Origin: Opitutaceae bacterium
GTDB lineage: Bacteria > Verrucomicrobiota > Verrucomicrobiia > Opitutales > Opitutaceae
Reading direction: 5' to 3'
Length of the DNA stretch: 37,036 bases
Assembly (NCBI GenBank): GCA_027482505.1
Contig: JAIXVY010000492.1
Location: forward strand, 1 to 37,036
The position numbers were made by a program, and so were the translations under genes. Within the stretch, counting starts at the first letter, position 1. Each line of letters begins with the position of its first letter. The notes beneath the pieces were generated by a model. It was not told where the DNA came from. It was given only the letters and a program-made list of their open reading frames with translations, and made no database searches. This document shows positions 35,623 through 37,036 of the stretch, in pieces.

Positions 35623-37036
35623 TCAAGGCGCGAGACCGGCGCAGCGGAGGAGATCGGCGGGGGCGACGAAGCCGCGCGGCGGAAGCACGGCGGCGACGCC
35701 CCGCGGCAGATCGAGCTCGAGGAGGACATTGACGTCCGCGGGCGCGGGGCCGTCGGGGTGGCCGTAGAGCACGCCGTGGCCGGTGCGGGCGCGGCGGTAG
35801 GCGGAAACATAATCCACGGGCGGACCGGGGTTGCGCAGCCAGGCGGCGTAGAGCGGGGCGAGGTTGCGCTCGGCCAGAAAATCGGCGGCGCGCGCGAGGG
35901 CCTCGCCGCGATGGGGGGCGAGGACGGCGTCGTGCCAGCGCGGCGACCAGCCGAAGGCGGGGTCGAGCAAGACCTCGGCGGCGAGGGCGGGCACGGGCGA
36001 GTCGGCGGAGCCCGAGCGGAGGCGAGCGAGGGCGAGGCCGAGCCACACCTCGGCGCGGGCGGGGGCGAGACGGGCGGCGGCGGCGAAGTGTTCGCGGGCG
36101 GCGGCGGGATCGCTGGCGAGCAGCAGCCAGCCGAGGTTGTAGCGCGCGGCCTCGTGGGCCGGGTTGCGGTCGGCGACGGATTTCCAGATCGCGACCGCCT
36201 CGGCGGGCGCCGGCGGCTCCAGGCCGGCGAAGGGGTTGCCGGTGGCGAGATGGGAGGCGAGCTGGTCGGCGTAGAAAGGATCGGCGGGCGCGAGGTCGCG
36301 GGCGCGGCGCAGCGACGCGGCGTAATCGGCGGGTTTATCGGCCGCGGCGGCGTCGAGCGCGGCCGACCAGGCGGCGCGCGCGGCGAGGTCGCGGCCGACG
36401 GGCCAGGCGAGGCCGGCGACGACTAGGGCGAGGGCGGGCCAGGCCAGGCGACGTGCCGGAGGGCGCGCGGACCCCGTAGAGACAAGGCCCAGCACCGCCA
36501 CGGGCAGGGCGGCGAGCAGGGCGAAGGCGGGCGTGGCGAAGGGGTGATCGAAGAGGAGCAGCGCCCCTGCGCAGACCAGGGCGGCCACGAGCGGCGTGAG
36601 CGCGGGCTTGGTCGCGACGCGGATCAGGCGTCGCGCGAGCGCGAAGAGCAGGGCCGCGAGCGCGAGCAGACCGAGGCCGCCGAGGGTGGCGGCGGTTTGC
36701 GCGGGGGTGTTGTGCAGATGAAGGTAGTTGTCCGGCGTGCCTGGCAGGTCGGCGCGCACGCCCGGAAAGGCGTGGGGAACCGCCCCCGGACCCCAGCCGA
36801 GGAACGGGCGTTCGGCGAAGAGGGCGAGGCCGCCGCGTATCATGGCCGCGCGCTGGGCGTTGCTCTCGCTGGCGGCGGCCGACCAGGCGCCGGTGAGAAC
36901 GAGGTCGCGCAGGCGCTGGTTGGTCAGCACGGCGACGGCGAGGGCGACGAAGGCCAGGCCGGCGAAGAGCAGGAGACGTCCCCGGCGCAGAAAATGAAGT
37001 CCCCCGGCTACGATGACCGCGGCGGCGAGGGCGAGC
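35623..37036 (-). CDS. O-antigen ligase-like (Wzy_C) membrane protein with C-terminal TPR region, 5' end outside window
   Basis: RPFLGWGPGAVPHAFPGVRADLPGTPDNYLHLHNTPAQTAATLGGLGLLALAALLF; TPR-like AVAIWKSVADRNPAHEAARYNLGWLLLASDPAAAREHFAAAARLAPARAEVWLGLA. Frame remains open to the window edge. Confidence 0.85.
   Translation of the reverse strand, partial: LALAAAVIVAGGLHFLRRGRLLLFAGLAFVALAVAVLTNQRLRDLVLTGAWSAAASESNAQRAAMIRGGLALFAERPFLGWGPGAVPHAFPGVRADLPGTPDNYLHLHNTPAQTAATLGGLGLLALAALLFALARRLIRVATKPALTPLVAALVCAGALLLFDHPFATPAFALLAALPVAVLGLVSTGSARPPARRLAWPALALVVAGLAWPVGRDLAARAAWSAALDAAAADKPADYAASLRRARDLAPADPFYADQLASHLATGNPFAGLEPPAPAEAVAIWKSVADRNPAHEAARYNLGWLLLASDPAAAREHFAAAARLAPARAEVWLGLALARLRSGSADSPVPALAAEVLLDPAFGWSPRWHDAVLAPHRGEALARAADFLAERNLAPLYAAWLRNPGPPVDYVSAYRRARTGHGVLYGHPDGPAPADVNVLLELDLPRGVAAVLPPRGFVAPADLLRCAGLAP

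Noticed and set aside
1-37036. CRISPR arrays, transposons, phage, toxin-antitoxin, restriction or other defence systems
   Set aside because: No regularly spaced repeats, transposase/integrase motifs, or recognisable defence or TA proteins found on reading both strands.

Overview
This is a GC-rich bacterial chromosomal window, dominated by surface-glycan (O-antigen/LPS-type) biosynthesis genes. The short prepilins and overall gene style suggest Verrucomicrobia/Opitutales, but that taxonomy is inference only. Left part (1-9.1 kb): a 5'-truncated GAF/PAS sensor histidine kinase; a tRNA-Leu(UAA) on the minus strand; an AraC-type regulator divergent from a GH38 alpha-mannosidase; nadD followed by an RsfS (iojap) with a Lys/Ala/Pro-rich histone-H1-like tail; a DUF481-type outer-membrane protein; and two tandem type IV prepilin genes, each followed by an intrinsic-terminator-like hairpin. 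The remainder (9.1-37 kb): six polytopic GT-C/PMT-like membrane proteins, three polyprenyl-phosphate-sugar-synthase-like GT2s, two methyltransferases, two tandem CDP-paratose-epimerase-like SDRs, a Wzm/Wzt exporter, a UGM-like flavoprotein, several GT2/GT4/GT9-like transferases, a polyprenyl-phosphate sugar phosphotransferase, and an O-antigen-ligase-like protein with a TPR tail, truncated by the window end. Many genes overlap by ATGA. The items most worth a second look are the tandem pilin/terminator/GT-C junction (hairpin that contains the next gene's Shine-Dalgarno), the repeated GT2 plus GT-C modules without a visible GtrA flippase, and the RsfS basic tail. No CRISPR array, rRNA, transposon or phage was seen. 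All assignments come from reading motifs in the translations; no database search was run.
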